A program made the translations under genes and the position numbers. A stretch of 64,000 bases of DNA from Ruania albidiflava DSM 18029 (GTDB lineage Bacteria; Actinomycetota; Actinomycetes; Actinomycetales; Beutenbergiaceae), in the NCBI RefSeq assembly GCF_000421225.1, contig NZ_ATWL01000002.1, positions 62,001 to 126,000 on the forward strand, read 5' to 3'. This document shows positions 54,109-62,342 of the stretch, piece after piece; the stretch's first letter is position 1, and every line of letters begins with the position of its first letter. Below the pieces are notes generated by a model, which was not told where the DNA came from, searched no databases, and saw nothing but the letters and a program-made list of their open reading frames with translations.

Positions 54109-54132
54109 GATACGTATCGTATCAATATTGAT
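54104..54132. promoter_or_regulatory. TetR operator overlapping the start codon, plus adjacent palindrome
   Basis: GACACGATAC-GTATCGTATC (54104-54123) is a 20-bp inverted repeat with one mismatch; its core 54107-54120 is perfect. It overlaps the GTG start of the TetR gene. Directly beside it, ATCAATATTGAT (54121-54132) is a perfect 12-bp palindrome in otherwise GC-rich DNA. Confidence 0.72.
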
Positions 54133-54217
54133 GGTGCTGTGGCCGTTGCTGCTCGTGGCGCTTCCGATGCCGGGGCTGCGCGCTGGTTCACACCTGGCCG
54201 GTCGTGGCCGTGCGGGG

Positions 54218-55453
54218 TCAGGTCGCCGGTGGACAGCTGAGTCGGGCGACCAGACCGCCGTCCGTGCCGGGAGTCAACGTCAGCGTGGCTCCGATGGAGT
54301 CGGCGATGTTCTGGACCAGCGTGAGTCCCAGGCCGAGGCTCCGTCCGCCGGCGGTGGTTCGGGTGTGCGGGCCGCGGTTGAAGGGTTCGACCAGCTGAGC
54401 GGCTTCCTCGCTGCTCAGTGCTGGGCCGTCGTTGGCCACCTCGATCCATACCTGTGCGTCGTCCTCGCCCGTGACGATGTGCACCGCGCCGCGGTCAACG
54501 TTGTGCTGGATGGCGTTGTCGACCAGGTTCTCGATGGCCAGCGTCAGCAGAGCCTCGTCGGTGGTGGGGGCGCTGGTTCCGCCGAGCTCAGTAGTGACGG
54601 TGAGGTGCCGATCCTCGATGTCCTGCTGGCGCTGCGCGAGGCTCTCATCGATGATCGGCGTGAGCTGAGTCCGTCGTGCGGCCCGGGTGCTGGGTTCGGC
54701 ACTCGTCGTGCGCGCGAGAGCCAGGAGTGCCGCGATGAGCTCCTCGCTGCGCTGGTTTGCCTCCAGGGCGCGCCGCACCGCGGGTACGAGGTGCTCGGGG
54801 ATCTCGCCCTGTTCGAGCGGGATCTCCAGAGAGGTGCGCGTGGTGGTCAGTGGCGTGCGCAGCTCGTGGGAGGCGTTGGTGATGAAACGCTCCTGCTGGG
54901 TGAACGACGCCTGGAGCCGGTCGAGCATGGTGTCGATCGTGTCGCCGAGCTCCTTGATCTCGTCGGCAGGACCTGGCAGGTCGAGCCGCTGGTGCAGGTC
55001 GTTGCGGGTGATCTGCTGCGTGGTGGTGGTGATCTGCCCGATCCGGGCGAACGATCGCCGGGACAGCCAGGAGGCGGCTGCCACCGCGAGGCCGGTGAAC
55101 ACGAGGAGGGTGACGATCGACCACAGCAGCAGTCCGGAGAGCACATCCTCGGAGAGCAGCGTGGTCTGCTCGACGATCACCGCGTAGTCCTCGTCAGCCG
55201 ACGGAGCCGGGCCCGGATCGGTGCCCCACCCATCGCTCATGGTCTGGCAGTCGAGCTCGCTGTCCGCACCGGCCACCACCGTGACCCCGCGGTCGTCGAC
55301 GCAGCTGGTGATGCTGCCGATGGCGTCCTCGAACAGTCCTTGCACCAAGAGGTACTGGACCACCAGCAGGGCCGTGCCACCGGCGACGAACACAGCAGCG
55401 ATGAGGGCAGTGAGCCGGGTGCGGAAGCTCCACGAGCGTCGCGTGCTGGTCAC
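54218..55453 (-). CDS. Two-component sensor histidine kinase
   Basis: 411 residues. Two membrane helices (about 12-40 and 104-128) enclose an extracytoplasmic sensor domain with Cys51 and Cys69. A HAMP linker follows, then the phosphorylation helix NASHELRTPLT (His196) and the ATPase domain (NLVDNAIQHN, GLGLTLVQNI). The GTG at 55453 overlaps the response-regulator stop as GTGA. The next gene divergently encodes a lipoprotein/efflux system it may control. Confidence 0.93.
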   Translation of the reverse strand: MTSTRRSWSFRTRLTALIAAVFVAGGTALLVVQYLLVQGLFEDAIGSITSCVDDRGVTVVAGADSELDCQTMSDGWGTDPGPAPSADEDYAVIVEQTTLLSEDVLSGLLLWSIVTLLVFTGLAVAAASWLSRRSFARIGQITTTTQQITRNDLHQRLDLPGPADEIKELGDTIDTMLDRLQASFTQQERFITNASHELRTPLTTTRTSLEIPLEQGEIPEHLVPAVRRALEANQRSEELIAALLALARTTSAEPSTRAARRTQLTPIIDESLAQRQQDIEDRHLTVTTELGGTSAPTTDEALLTLAIENLVDNAIQHNVDRGAVHIVTGEDDAQVWIEVANDGPALSSEEAAQLVEPFNRGPHTRTTAGGRSLGLGLTLVQNIADSIGATLTLTPGTDGGLVARLSCPPAT

Positions 55454-56115
55454 GTCGGTGCTCCGATGCGGTAGCCCAGTCCGGGACTGGTGTGGATGAT
55501 GTCGGGGTGGCCGAGCTTGCGCCGCAGCGTGTGGATGGTGAGCTTCACGACTGAGCGGCTGCGTTCGCTGCCGGCCTCCCACACCTCTGCCAGCAGCTCC
55601 TCAGCGGTGAGGTGTCCGCCGTCTGCCAGGAGCAGTGCCTCGAGGACCCCGAGCTCCTTGGGGGTGAGCGCGAGCGGACGGCCGTCGCGTTCGGCGACCC
55701 GCCGCAGCGTGTCGATCCGGACACCAGCAGCGGACAGCACCATCTGTACTCCCTCGGTCGCGCGGCGTGCGAGCGCGCGCAGCCGGGCGAGCAGCTCGAC
55801 ATAGGCGAACGGTTTCGCCAGGTAGTCGTCCGCGCCCAGGTCGAGACCGGCGACCCGGTCGTCCAGAGCTCCTGCGGCGGTGAGCATGAGGATCCGCATC
55901 GGATGGTGTTGCTCGCGCAACGTGCGGCAGACGAAGTCGCCGTGCAGCACGGGGAGGTCGCGGTCAAGAATCATGATGTCCACATCGGCTTGCCCGATCT
56001 TGACCAGCGCGTCCGCCCCGTCGTGTGCCACGTCGACGAGGTACCCCTCGTTCCGCAAGCCAGAGGCGAGCGAGTCGGCGAGGTCAGCCTCGTCCTCCAC
56101 GATCAAGATCCGCAC
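55450..56115 (-). CDS. Response regulator, OmpR family
   Basis: 221 residues. Receiver domain with phospho-acceptor Asp51 (MILDRDLP), acidic pocket VEDEAD and conserved Lys in YLAKPF. The C-terminal winged helix is SRSVVKLTIHTLRRKLG. Probable target sites GGTTAGG direct repeats lie just upstream (56188-56205), supporting autoregulation and control of the divergent transporter operon. Confidence 0.95.
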   Translation of the reverse strand: MRILIVEDEADLADSLASGLRNEGYLVDVAHDGADALVKIGQADVDIMILDRDLPVLHGDFVCRTLREQHHPMRILMLTAAGALDDRVAGLDLGADDYLAKPFAYVELLARLRALARRATEGVQMVLSAAGVRIDTLRRVAERDGRPLALTPKELGVLEALLLADGGHLTAEELLAEVWEAGSERSRSVVKLTIHTLRRKLGHPDIIHTSPGLGYRIGAPT

Positions 56116-56187
56116 CCCTGGTCACCTCCTGCGGCAGACGCCGTGTCCGCTGCCCTGATCCTGCGCCCACCACTCTGACACCGGTGA

Positions 56188-56228
56188 GGTTAGGTCGCGG
56201 TTAGGCCGACCCAGACCTGTACCTAACC
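56188..56228. promoter_or_regulatory. OmpR-type direct repeats between the two-component system and the lipoprotein operon
   Basis: GGTTAGG at 56188-56194 and 56199-56205 (11-bp spacing, one helical turn), and inverted CCTAACC at 56222-56228. Tandem heptamers with 11-bp period are the classic sites of OmpR/PhoB family regulators. Confidence 0.78.
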
Positions 56229-56292
56229 CCGACCTCCGTAGAACAGACCCTACGGGTGGTGATCGGCACCGCCACAGATCCCGGAGGACCTG

Positions 56293-56982
56293 ATGAAGGC
56301 ACGTACTCTTCCCGGTGCGACTGTTGGCATCACGCTGGTCGGCGTGCTCGCGCTTGCCGGCTGCAGCGACGGCCCGAGCAACGCACCCGACCCGGACGAG
56401 GCTGGGTCGGACGCCGCTGCGGTGTTCCTGGCCTGCCTCACCGCCGCCGACGTGGAGGCGGGCCTCAACACCGACGACCAGGTGCTGGTCAAGCTGCCGG
56501 CGGAGCCGGGGGACGGCGCTGAGATCTCCAGCGGGGCTGACGATGACGGCCTCCTTGGCATGGAGCTCGACGAAGCAGGGCACCTGTGGGCGGTGGCTGC
56601 CGACTCCACCTACTTCGTCGACGTCCCGGAGATCCAGGACGCCTACGCCACATGTGAGCAGGAGCATCCGGAGTTCACCCAGCCACACCCCGATCCGGGC
56701 AACGATCCTGAGCACCAGGACCTGAGCGCAGAGCAGCAGGCGGCGGCGCTGGCGTTCGCCCGGTGCGCACGCGAGAACGGGTTCCCGCAGATCGCGGATC
56801 CGGAAGGTGACATGGGCGGGGCGATCATGATCCCGGACGGTTTCAGCGAGTCAGACTTTCGTGCGCTGGCCGAGGCCTGCTATGACCCGGGGAGCAGCTT
56901 CGCCGTCGGAACCAGCACCGAGGACCTCGGCTTCGATCCGTGGGCGATCCTCGAGGAGCTCGAGGACGCACCAGTCTCATGA
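56293..56982 (+). CDS. Lipoprotein of unknown function upstream of an export system
   Basis: 229 residues. Signal peptide with lipobox LAGCS (Cys24). The mature part is acidic, with paired cysteines in FLACLTAAD, YATCEQEHPEF, FARCARENGF and EACYDPG, probably forming disulfides. No named domain recognised. It overlaps the adaptor gene by four bases, so may be a sensing or substrate-capturing part of the efflux module. Confidence 0.8.
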   Translation: MKARTLPGATVGITLVGVLALAGCSDGPSNAPDPDEAGSDAAAVFLACLTAADVEAGLNTDDQVLVKLPAEPGDGAEISSGADDDGLLGMELDEAGHLWAVAADSTYFVDVPEIQDAYATCEQEHPEFTQPHPDPGNDPEHQDLSAEQQAAALAFARCARENGFPQIADPEGDMGGAIMIPDGFSESDFRALAEACYDPGSSFAVGTSTEDLGFDPWAILEELEDAPVS

Positions 56983-58091
56983 GCGCGCGTACTTCCCCAG
57001 GCCGGCTGATCCGCAGGGCCGTGGCATGGGGTCTGGTTGCCGCGCTCGCAGTCGGTGCTGTGCTCGTCTGGATCGGCGGGCCCTGGAACGGCACTGCTCC
57101 ACACCCCGCACCAAGCGGTGCGGACAACGTCGTGACTGTGCCGGTGGAGCGAGGAACCCTCACCAGCCAGCTGCACCTGAACGGCACCCTCGGGTACGGG
57201 GACCCGGTCGAGATTCCGCCAGCCGCCGGGGTCGTCACCGCGCTGCCGCTCCCGGGAGAGGTGATCGAGGTCGGCGCGCCGGTCTACGAGTCCGACGGGT
57301 CCCCGGTCATCCTCATGGAAGGACCACGCCCGCTGTGGCGAGACCTCTCCCGCGGAGTGGCCGACGGGCCGGACATCCTGCAGCTGGAGCAGAATCTCGC
57401 CCGGATGGGGTTCTTCCACCGGGAACCCGACACCAGGTTCGACTGGTGGACCGCTGACGCTGTGCGTCGGTGGCAGAAGGAGTCCGAGCAACCGGTCACG
57501 GGCACCATCGCCGTAGCCGACATCGTGGTTGCCGACGCTGCGCCCATCCGTGTCTCGCAGGTCACTGCGGCCCTCGGCGAGTCCGACGTCAGCCCACTGA
57601 CCTACACGGCTACGAGGCTGCGGGCGCAGGTCAAGCTCACCGAGGCGCAGGCACGCGAGCTGGACGCCGGTACCCCGGTCATCGTGGCGCTCCCCGACGG
57701 GACGGAGGTGGAGGAGACTCTCGACGCGGTGGATCCGGGCGGGCAACCCACTGGCGACGACGGTGAGACGACCCCGCCCACTGCGACGATCGAGTTCGCT
57801 GATCAGGACCAGGTGACCAGTGCCGGCCCGGCCGCGGTGCGGGTGACCGTGCAGAACAGCGAGGAGAGTACGGAGACGCTCATCGTCCCGGCCACCGCCC
57901 TGATCGCCACTGCACGAGAGAGGTACGCCGTCGAGGTGCAGGCCGCGGGCGAGATCGTGCGTGTTCCGGTGGAGATCGGGCTCGTGGCCGAGGCCCGTGT
58001 CCAGATCCTTGCCTCCGGCAGCGCCGTGGCCGGTGCCCACGCCGAGGTTCCCAGCCTCGCCGAGGGGGACGAGGTGGTGATCACCCGATGA
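56979..58091 (+). CDS. Periplasmic adaptor-like protein with peptidoglycan-binding domain
   Basis: 370 residues. An N-terminal membrane anchor (residues 11-35) is followed by an adaptor core (VVTVPVERGTLTSQLHLNGTL). A peptidoglycan-binding fold lies near residues 130-170 (DILQLEQNLARMGFF..WWTADAVRRWQKE). A second beta domain follows (VRVTVQNSEESTETLIVPATALIA). The HlyD/MacA-like layout plus a wall-binding domain fits an ABC export system in a monoderm cell. It precedes the MacB-like ATPase and FtsX-like permease. Confidence 0.85.
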   Translation: MSARTSPGRLIRRAVAWGLVAALAVGAVLVWIGGPWNGTAPHPAPSGADNVVTVPVERGTLTSQLHLNGTLGYGDPVEIPPAAGVVTALPLPGEVIEVGAPVYESDGSPVILMEGPRPLWRDLSRGVADGPDILQLEQNLARMGFFHREPDTRFDWWTADAVRRWQKESEQPVTGTIAVADIVVADAAPIRVSQVTAALGESDVSPLTYTATRLRAQVKLTEAQARELDAGTPVIVALPDGTEVEETLDAVDPGGQPTGDDGETTPPTATIEFADQDQVTSAGPAAVRVTVQNSEESTETLIVPATALIATARERYAVEVQAAGEIVRVPVEIGLVAEARVQILASGSAVAGAHAEVPSLAEGDEVVITR

Positions 58092-58852
58092 TCACCAGTG
58101 CGGCTCCCGAGCCCGCCACGTCCGTCCCTGTGATCGACGGGCAGGCGATCGCGAAGCTGTACCCCGGCCCACCGCCGGTCACTGCTCTGCACCCCACCTG
58201 CGTGCGGATCCACGCAGGGGAGAAGCTCGCGATCCTCGGCGCCTCCGGCTCCGGCAAGAGCACCCTGCTGGCGATCCTCGGCACTCTCGACGACCCGAGC
58301 GCGGGTACGGTGCTGGTCCAGGGGCAGGACCTGGGCGCTCTTGCCGACGCGCAGCGCTCTGCGATCCGGGCCGCCACGATCGGCTTCGTGTTCCAGCAGT
58401 TCCACCTCCTCCCGACGGTCTCGGCAGCAGAGAACGTCGCCACGGGGCTGCTCTACACCGGTGTCCCCCGGCGAGAGCGCCAGGAACGCGCAGTGCGGGC
58501 GCTGGAAGCAGTCGGTCTCGGACACCGGCTCCGGAACCGGCCCGGTGAGCTCTCCGGCGGTGAGCAGCAACGGGTCGCGATCGCCCGTTCGTTGGTCCGA
58601 GAACCTGCGGTGCTGTTCGCGGACGAACCTACCGGAGCGCTCGACTCCACGACAGGTGAGTCCATCATCACGCTGCTGACCGAGATCGCCACGGCTGGGA
58701 CCGCCGTCGTGATGGTCACCCACGACGTCGAGCTGGCCGGACGGTTCCCGCGCCGGCTGCACCTCAGTGACGGTCGCATCATCGACCGCTACCCGGCAGA
58801 GCCTGGACCCGGCGGGCGGCCGCCCAGCACGAGGGCGGAGGGTGCGCCGTGA
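58088..58852 (+). CDS. ABC transporter ATP-binding protein, MacB/LolD type
   Basis: 254 residues. Walker A GASGSGKST, Q-loop FVFQQFHLLPTVSA, signature LSGGEQQRVA, Walker B VLFADEPTGALDSTTGE, and H-loop VTHD. The short MacB/LolD style pairs with FtsX-like permeases. Overlaps both neighbours by four bases, giving a compact operon. Confidence 0.93.
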   Translation: MITSAAPEPATSVPVIDGQAIAKLYPGPPPVTALHPTCVRIHAGEKLAILGASGSGKSTLLAILGTLDDPSAGTVLVQGQDLGALADAQRSAIRAATIGFVFQQFHLLPTVSAAENVATGLLYTGVPRRERQERAVRALEAVGLGHRLRNRPGELSGGEQQRVAIARSLVREPAVLFADEPTGALDSTTGESIITLLTEIATAGTAVVMVTHDVELAGRFPRRLHLSDGRIIDRYPAEPGPGGRPPSTRAEGAP

Positions 58853-60054
58853 CCCGAGCACCCGCAGCCAGGAGCAGGTTCCGGTGCAGCGACGTGCTGC
58901 GCACCGCCTGGTCGGGCGTGGTCAGCCGCCCGCAGCGCACTGTCCTCGCTTCGCTCGGGGTCGCCCTGGGCATCGGGGCGCTCACGGCTCTCTCCGGTGC
59001 GGCGGCCTCCAACCAGGCTCAGCTGCTGGCCGAGCTCGACCGGATGGGTGCGAACCTCGCCATCGTCACCGCCACACCGGGCCCCGACGATGTTCCCGTT
59101 CCTCTCCCGCAGACGGCACCAGAGATGGTCGGACGAGTGGACGGCGTGGCAGAGGTGGGGGTCTTCGAGACCGCACCAGAGGACGTCCACGTCTACCGTA
59201 CGGATCTCGTACCTGCGACGGAGACCAACGGTCTGGACGTGGCCGTGGCCCGACCGGACGTGCTCGGTGCGATCGAGGCAACGCTCGCGTCGGGACGCTG
59301 GTTCGACGACGCCACCCGGGCCCTACCAGTCACCGTGCTGGGCCACACTGCGGCAGACCGGCTCGGCATCACCAGACCTGGTGACCGGGTATGGATCGGC
59401 GGGCACTGGTACGGCGTGATCGGCATCCTCGACTCCGCCGGTCTCGCCACCGAGATCGACACCGCTGCCATCCTCGGCGACCGGTGGGTACGGGACAGCT
59501 TCGCCGGCGCCGACATCGGGGACCTCTCCGCCCTCTATGTGCGCGCTGAACCTGGGCGCATCGACCAGATCACCGACACGCTCCCGTCGGCAGCGAGCCC
59601 CGGGTCGCCGTTCGTCACAGTGAGCACGCTGACCGAGCTCGCCGATGCCCGTACCACTGCCGATGACTCCTTGCACACCCTTGGTCTCGTCCTGGCTGGG
59701 ATCGCGCTGCTCGTGGGTGCGGTCGGTATCGCCAACACGATGGTGGTCACAGTCCTGGAGCGCCGCGGTGAGATCGGGCTGCGCCGTTCCCTGGGTGCAC
59801 GGTCGGTTCATGTCGCGGTGCAGTTTCTCACCGAGGCGGCCATCCTTGCCCTCGTCGGCGGGATCGCCGGCCTGGTGCTCGGAGCCGCCGCAGCGGCCAT
59901 CATCGCCGCGGTCAGCGGACAGCCGGTCGTCATTCCCGCCGAGGTCGTCGCAGTGAGTCCCGGTGTCGCTGTGCTGGTCGGGGCGCTGGCGGGCCTCGCA
60001 CCGGCACTTCGGGCCGCTCGACTCTCGCCCACGGTGGCGCTGCGCGCAGCGTGA
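58849..60054 (+). CDS. FtsX-like permease of a MacB-type export system
   Basis: 401 residues. An N-terminal helix (VLASLGVALGIGALTAL) is followed by a large extracytoplasmic domain (about 50-260) and three C-terminal helices with NTMVVTVLERRGEIGLRRSLGAR, the FtsX/MacB hallmark. Together with the ATPase and adaptor it forms a mechanotransmission-type exporter, used elsewhere for antimicrobial peptides, toxins or envelope maintenance. Confidence 0.92.
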   Translation: MTRAPAARSRFRCSDVLRTAWSGVVSRPQRTVLASLGVALGIGALTALSGAAASNQAQLLAELDRMGANLAIVTATPGPDDVPVPLPQTAPEMVGRVDGVAEVGVFETAPEDVHVYRTDLVPATETNGLDVAVARPDVLGAIEATLASGRWFDDATRALPVTVLGHTAADRLGITRPGDRVWIGGHWYGVIGILDSAGLATEIDTAAILGDRWVRDSFAGADIGDLSALYVRAEPGRIDQITDTLPSAASPGSPFVTVSTLTELADARTTADDSLHTLGLVLAGIALLVGAVGIANTMVVTVLERRGEIGLRRSLGARSVHVAVQFLTEAAILALVGGIAGLVLGAAAAAIIAAVSGQPVVIPAEVVAVSPGVAVLVGALAGLAPALRAARLSPTVALRAA

Positions 60055-60116
60055 CGAACGGGGCGACCTCTCCGCCGAGACCCCGGCAGCAGAGGTACGC
60101 TGAGATTCGGTGTCGG

Positions 60117-60198
60117 TGCGCGAGGTGGGACTCGAACCCACACGCCCGAAGGCACAGGAACCTAAATCCTGCGCGGCTACCAGTTACGCCACTCGCGC
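60117..60198 (-). tRNA. tRNA-Leu, anticodon TAG
   Basis: Minus-strand cloverleaf: acceptor arms GCGCGAG/CTCGCGC with discriminator A, anticodon loop TTTAGGT (anticodon TAG) on the stem CAGGA/TCCTG, a long variable arm (TGCCTTCGGGCGT) typical of class II tRNAs, and T arm GTGGG-TTCGAGT-CCCAC. CCA is not encoded. Confidence 0.96.
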
Positions 60199-60284
60199 TC
60201 AGTGCCTAGCCTAGAGGGTGCCGCAGGTAGGTCCACGCGCCGTGCCCACGACCAGCGACGTGCGCCATCGCCTAGCCTGAGGGC

Positions 60285-60977
60285 GTGTCATCCTCAGATC
60301 CTTCCGCAGCCCTTGTCCTGGACTTCGACGGAACCGTCTGCATCGGCGACGACCCGGTCCACTTCTACGCCGAAGAGGTCGCTGCCCGGCACCCCGCAGC
60401 AGCCGACGTGCCCGACCAGGTGCGCCAGTTCCTCGCTGGCCGGCTGCCGGTCGAGCGAGCAGCCGACGGCTACCAGGCGGTGCACCGCCTGTCGCAGGCC
60501 GCCGGAGTGAGTCGGGAGCAGTTCGTGGCGGCCTATCTCGCCTCTCGGGAGCGGCTGGAGGCGGGGGAGGGGGACACCCGCGCTCCGCACGGGCTGACCG
60601 CTCTGCTGGAGGAGCTGCGCGCGGCGCGGGTGCGGATCGTGCTGGTCACCAACTCGCCACGGACCGGGATCGAGAGGTGGCTCACCAGCCAGGACCTTGA
60701 CCACCGCTTCGACGAGGTGGTCACCGAGGCAGGCAAACCCCAGGGTATGCCCGCGATCCTGGCGCGCATCGCCGACGAGGCCCGACTAGCACGTCCCGTC
60801 ACGCTCGGCAGCATCGGGGACGTGTGGGCCAACGACGTCAGCCCCGCGATGGACCGCGGCGGCACCGGATTCTTCATCGACCGGTTCGACCGGCGGGACG
60901 GGCCGAGCTCGCACACCGGCGCCACCTTCGAGGATCTGCTCCCGGCGCTGCGGGGCTGGGCCGGCAGCCTCAGCTGA
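60285..60977 (+). CDS. HAD-superfamily hydrolase
   Basis: 230 residues. Motif I DFDGTV (nucleophile Asp and general acid), motif II LVTNSPRTG, motif III Lys in EAGKPQG and motif IV GDVWANDVSPA. Probable phosphatase; substrate unknown. Start GTG at 60285 is the only sensible one. It is monocistronic between the tRNA gene and the phosphonate operon. Confidence 0.9.
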   Translation: MSSSDPSAALVLDFDGTVCIGDDPVHFYAEEVAARHPAAADVPDQVRQFLAGRLPVERAADGYQAVHRLSQAAGVSREQFVAAYLASRERLEAGEGDTRAPHGLTALLEELRAARVRIVLVTNSPRTGIERWLTSQDLDHRFDEVVTEAGKPQGMPAILARIADEARLARPVTLGSIGDVWANDVSPAMDRGGTGFFIDRFDRRDGPSSHTGATFEDLLPALRGWAGSLS

Positions 60978-61090
60978 GCGGGCGGCATCCGTCCGTCGCG
61001 ATCGCCGACGACGGTGCGCTGCCCCGGGCGTACGGCTGTGCCCAGCCGCTGGGCTGCTGTTCGTCCGTCTGCCCGAGCTGGTGGTCCAGC

Positions 61091-61134
61091 GGTCACGCGA
61101 CGGTTACCGAGATGCAACCTGTCATTTCCTGGCG
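61091..61134 (+). promoter_or_regulatory. PHO-box-like direct repeat array upstream of phnD
   Basis: Four 11-bp units in exact register: GGTCACGCGAC, GGTTACCGAGA, TGCAACCTGTC, ATTTCCTGGCG (61091-61134). The first two fit the Streptomyces-type PHO box unit (GKTCAYYYRGS style); the last two are weaker. They lie 117 bases before the phnD start in a 273-bp gap with no gene. Confidence 0.65.
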
Positions 61135-61250
61135 CAACGGTGCCCGCATCAGTACGGTGAAATCCGTGTTCACCGTCGAGGCGTCGATGCAATGGCGTTT
61201 CGGCACTCCATCCCGGTGCCACGGCACCACCGAACGACGAGGTGCGACAG

Positions 61251-62273
61251 ATGAAGCGGACGATACGTTGGGCCGCTGTAGCGGCTGCGGCAGCGCTGGC
61301 GCTCACCGCCTGCGGCAGCGGCGATGGCGACGACACCGACGGCGGTGGAAACGGAGCCGATGCCGACGGTGCCGGTGAGGCCACAGCGGACCCGGACACG
61401 ATCATCCTCGGGCTGGTTCCTTCGCAGGAGATCGACACCCTGGTGGAGGATGCGGACGGCCTGGGTGCGCTGATCTCGGACGAGCTGGGCCTACCGGTGG
61501 AGACATTCGTGTCGGAGAGCTACGCCGCGTTGGTGACCGCGATGGGCACCGGTCAGGCGCACATCGGCATGTTCGGGCCGATCGCGCTGGTGCAGGCCGC
61601 CGACCAGTCCGGCGCCGAGATCGTCCTGCAGTCGATGCGCTACGGCTCACCGACCTACCACACCCAGTGGTTCACCAACGATCCCGACACCTACTGCCTG
61701 GACGACGTGGTCGAGGTGACCAACGACGACGGCTCGGTCTACACCTTCTGCAACGGTACGGACACCGCAGAGACCGGTCCGGCAGGCGAAGACGGGCTCG
61801 CGCTGATCGAGCAGGACACTCCGATCTCCATGGTCGACCAGTCGTCCGCCTCCGGCTACTACTACCCGGCCACCCAGCTGCAGCGGGTCGCCGACCTGGA
61901 TCCGTTGGCGCTGAACACCCAGTTCGCCGGCGGGCACCCGAACTCGGTGCTGAACGTGGCCCGCGGGGACTACCCGGTCGGCGTGAGCTTCGACGACGCC
62001 CGAGACAACCTGGTCGAGGAGGACCCACAGATCGGGGAGAAGGTCACGGTCTTCGCCTACTCCGACGAGATCCCCAATGACGGTGTCGCCGTGGCAGGGA
62101 ACCTGTCCGACGAGCTCACCCAGCAGATCTCCGACGCCATGGTCGCCGTGATGGACACCGAGGAAGGTGCCCAAGCCTTCGACGACGTCTACTCCATCGA
62201 GGGCCTGGTCCCGGCCGACCTGGAGGCGTTGGAAGCCGCCCGCCAGGTGGAGGAGAACTTCGCCGGTCTGTGA
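61251..62273 (+). CDS. phnD: Phosphonate/phosphate-type ABC transporter binding lipoprotein
   Basis: 340 residues. Lipobox LTACG (Cys21) after a short signal peptide. The PhnD ligand domain has FVSESYAALVTAMGTGQAHIGMFGPIALV and DQSSASGYYYP. An insert holds two cysteines (DTYC..YTFC), possibly a disulfide loop. ATG 61251 follows GAGGTG. Upstream PHO-box-like array suggests phosphate-starvation control. Phosphonate, phosphite or phosphate is possible as ligand. Confidence 0.93.
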   Translation: MKRTIRWAAVAAAAALALTACGSGDGDDTDGGGNGADADGAGEATADPDTIILGLVPSQEIDTLVEDADGLGALISDELGLPVETFVSESYAALVTAMGTGQAHIGMFGPIALVQAADQSGAEIVLQSMRYGSPTYHTQWFTNDPDTYCLDDVVEVTNDDGSVYTFCNGTDTAETGPAGEDGLALIEQDTPISMVDQSSASGYYYPATQLQRVADLDPLALNTQFAGGHPNSVLNVARGDYPVGVSFDDARDNLVEEDPQIGEKVTVFAYSDEIPNDGVAVAGNLSDELTQQISDAMVAVMDTEEGAQAFDDVYSIEGLVPADLEALEAARQVEENFAGL

Positions 62274-62288
62274 GCCGGCCGGCGCCCC

Positions 62289-62315
62289 GCGCGGGGCGGG
62301 CCGCCCGCCCCGCGC
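62289..62315 (+). other. Strong GC hairpin between phnD and phnC
   Basis: Perfect 12-bp all-GC stem 62289-62300 / 62304-62315 with a CCG loop, within the 69-base gap after phnD. Fits an mRNA-stabilising or attenuating element that lets the binding protein be made in excess. Confidence 0.78.
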
Positions 62316-62342
62316 ACACCCACGAGTACACGAGGTGCGAAC

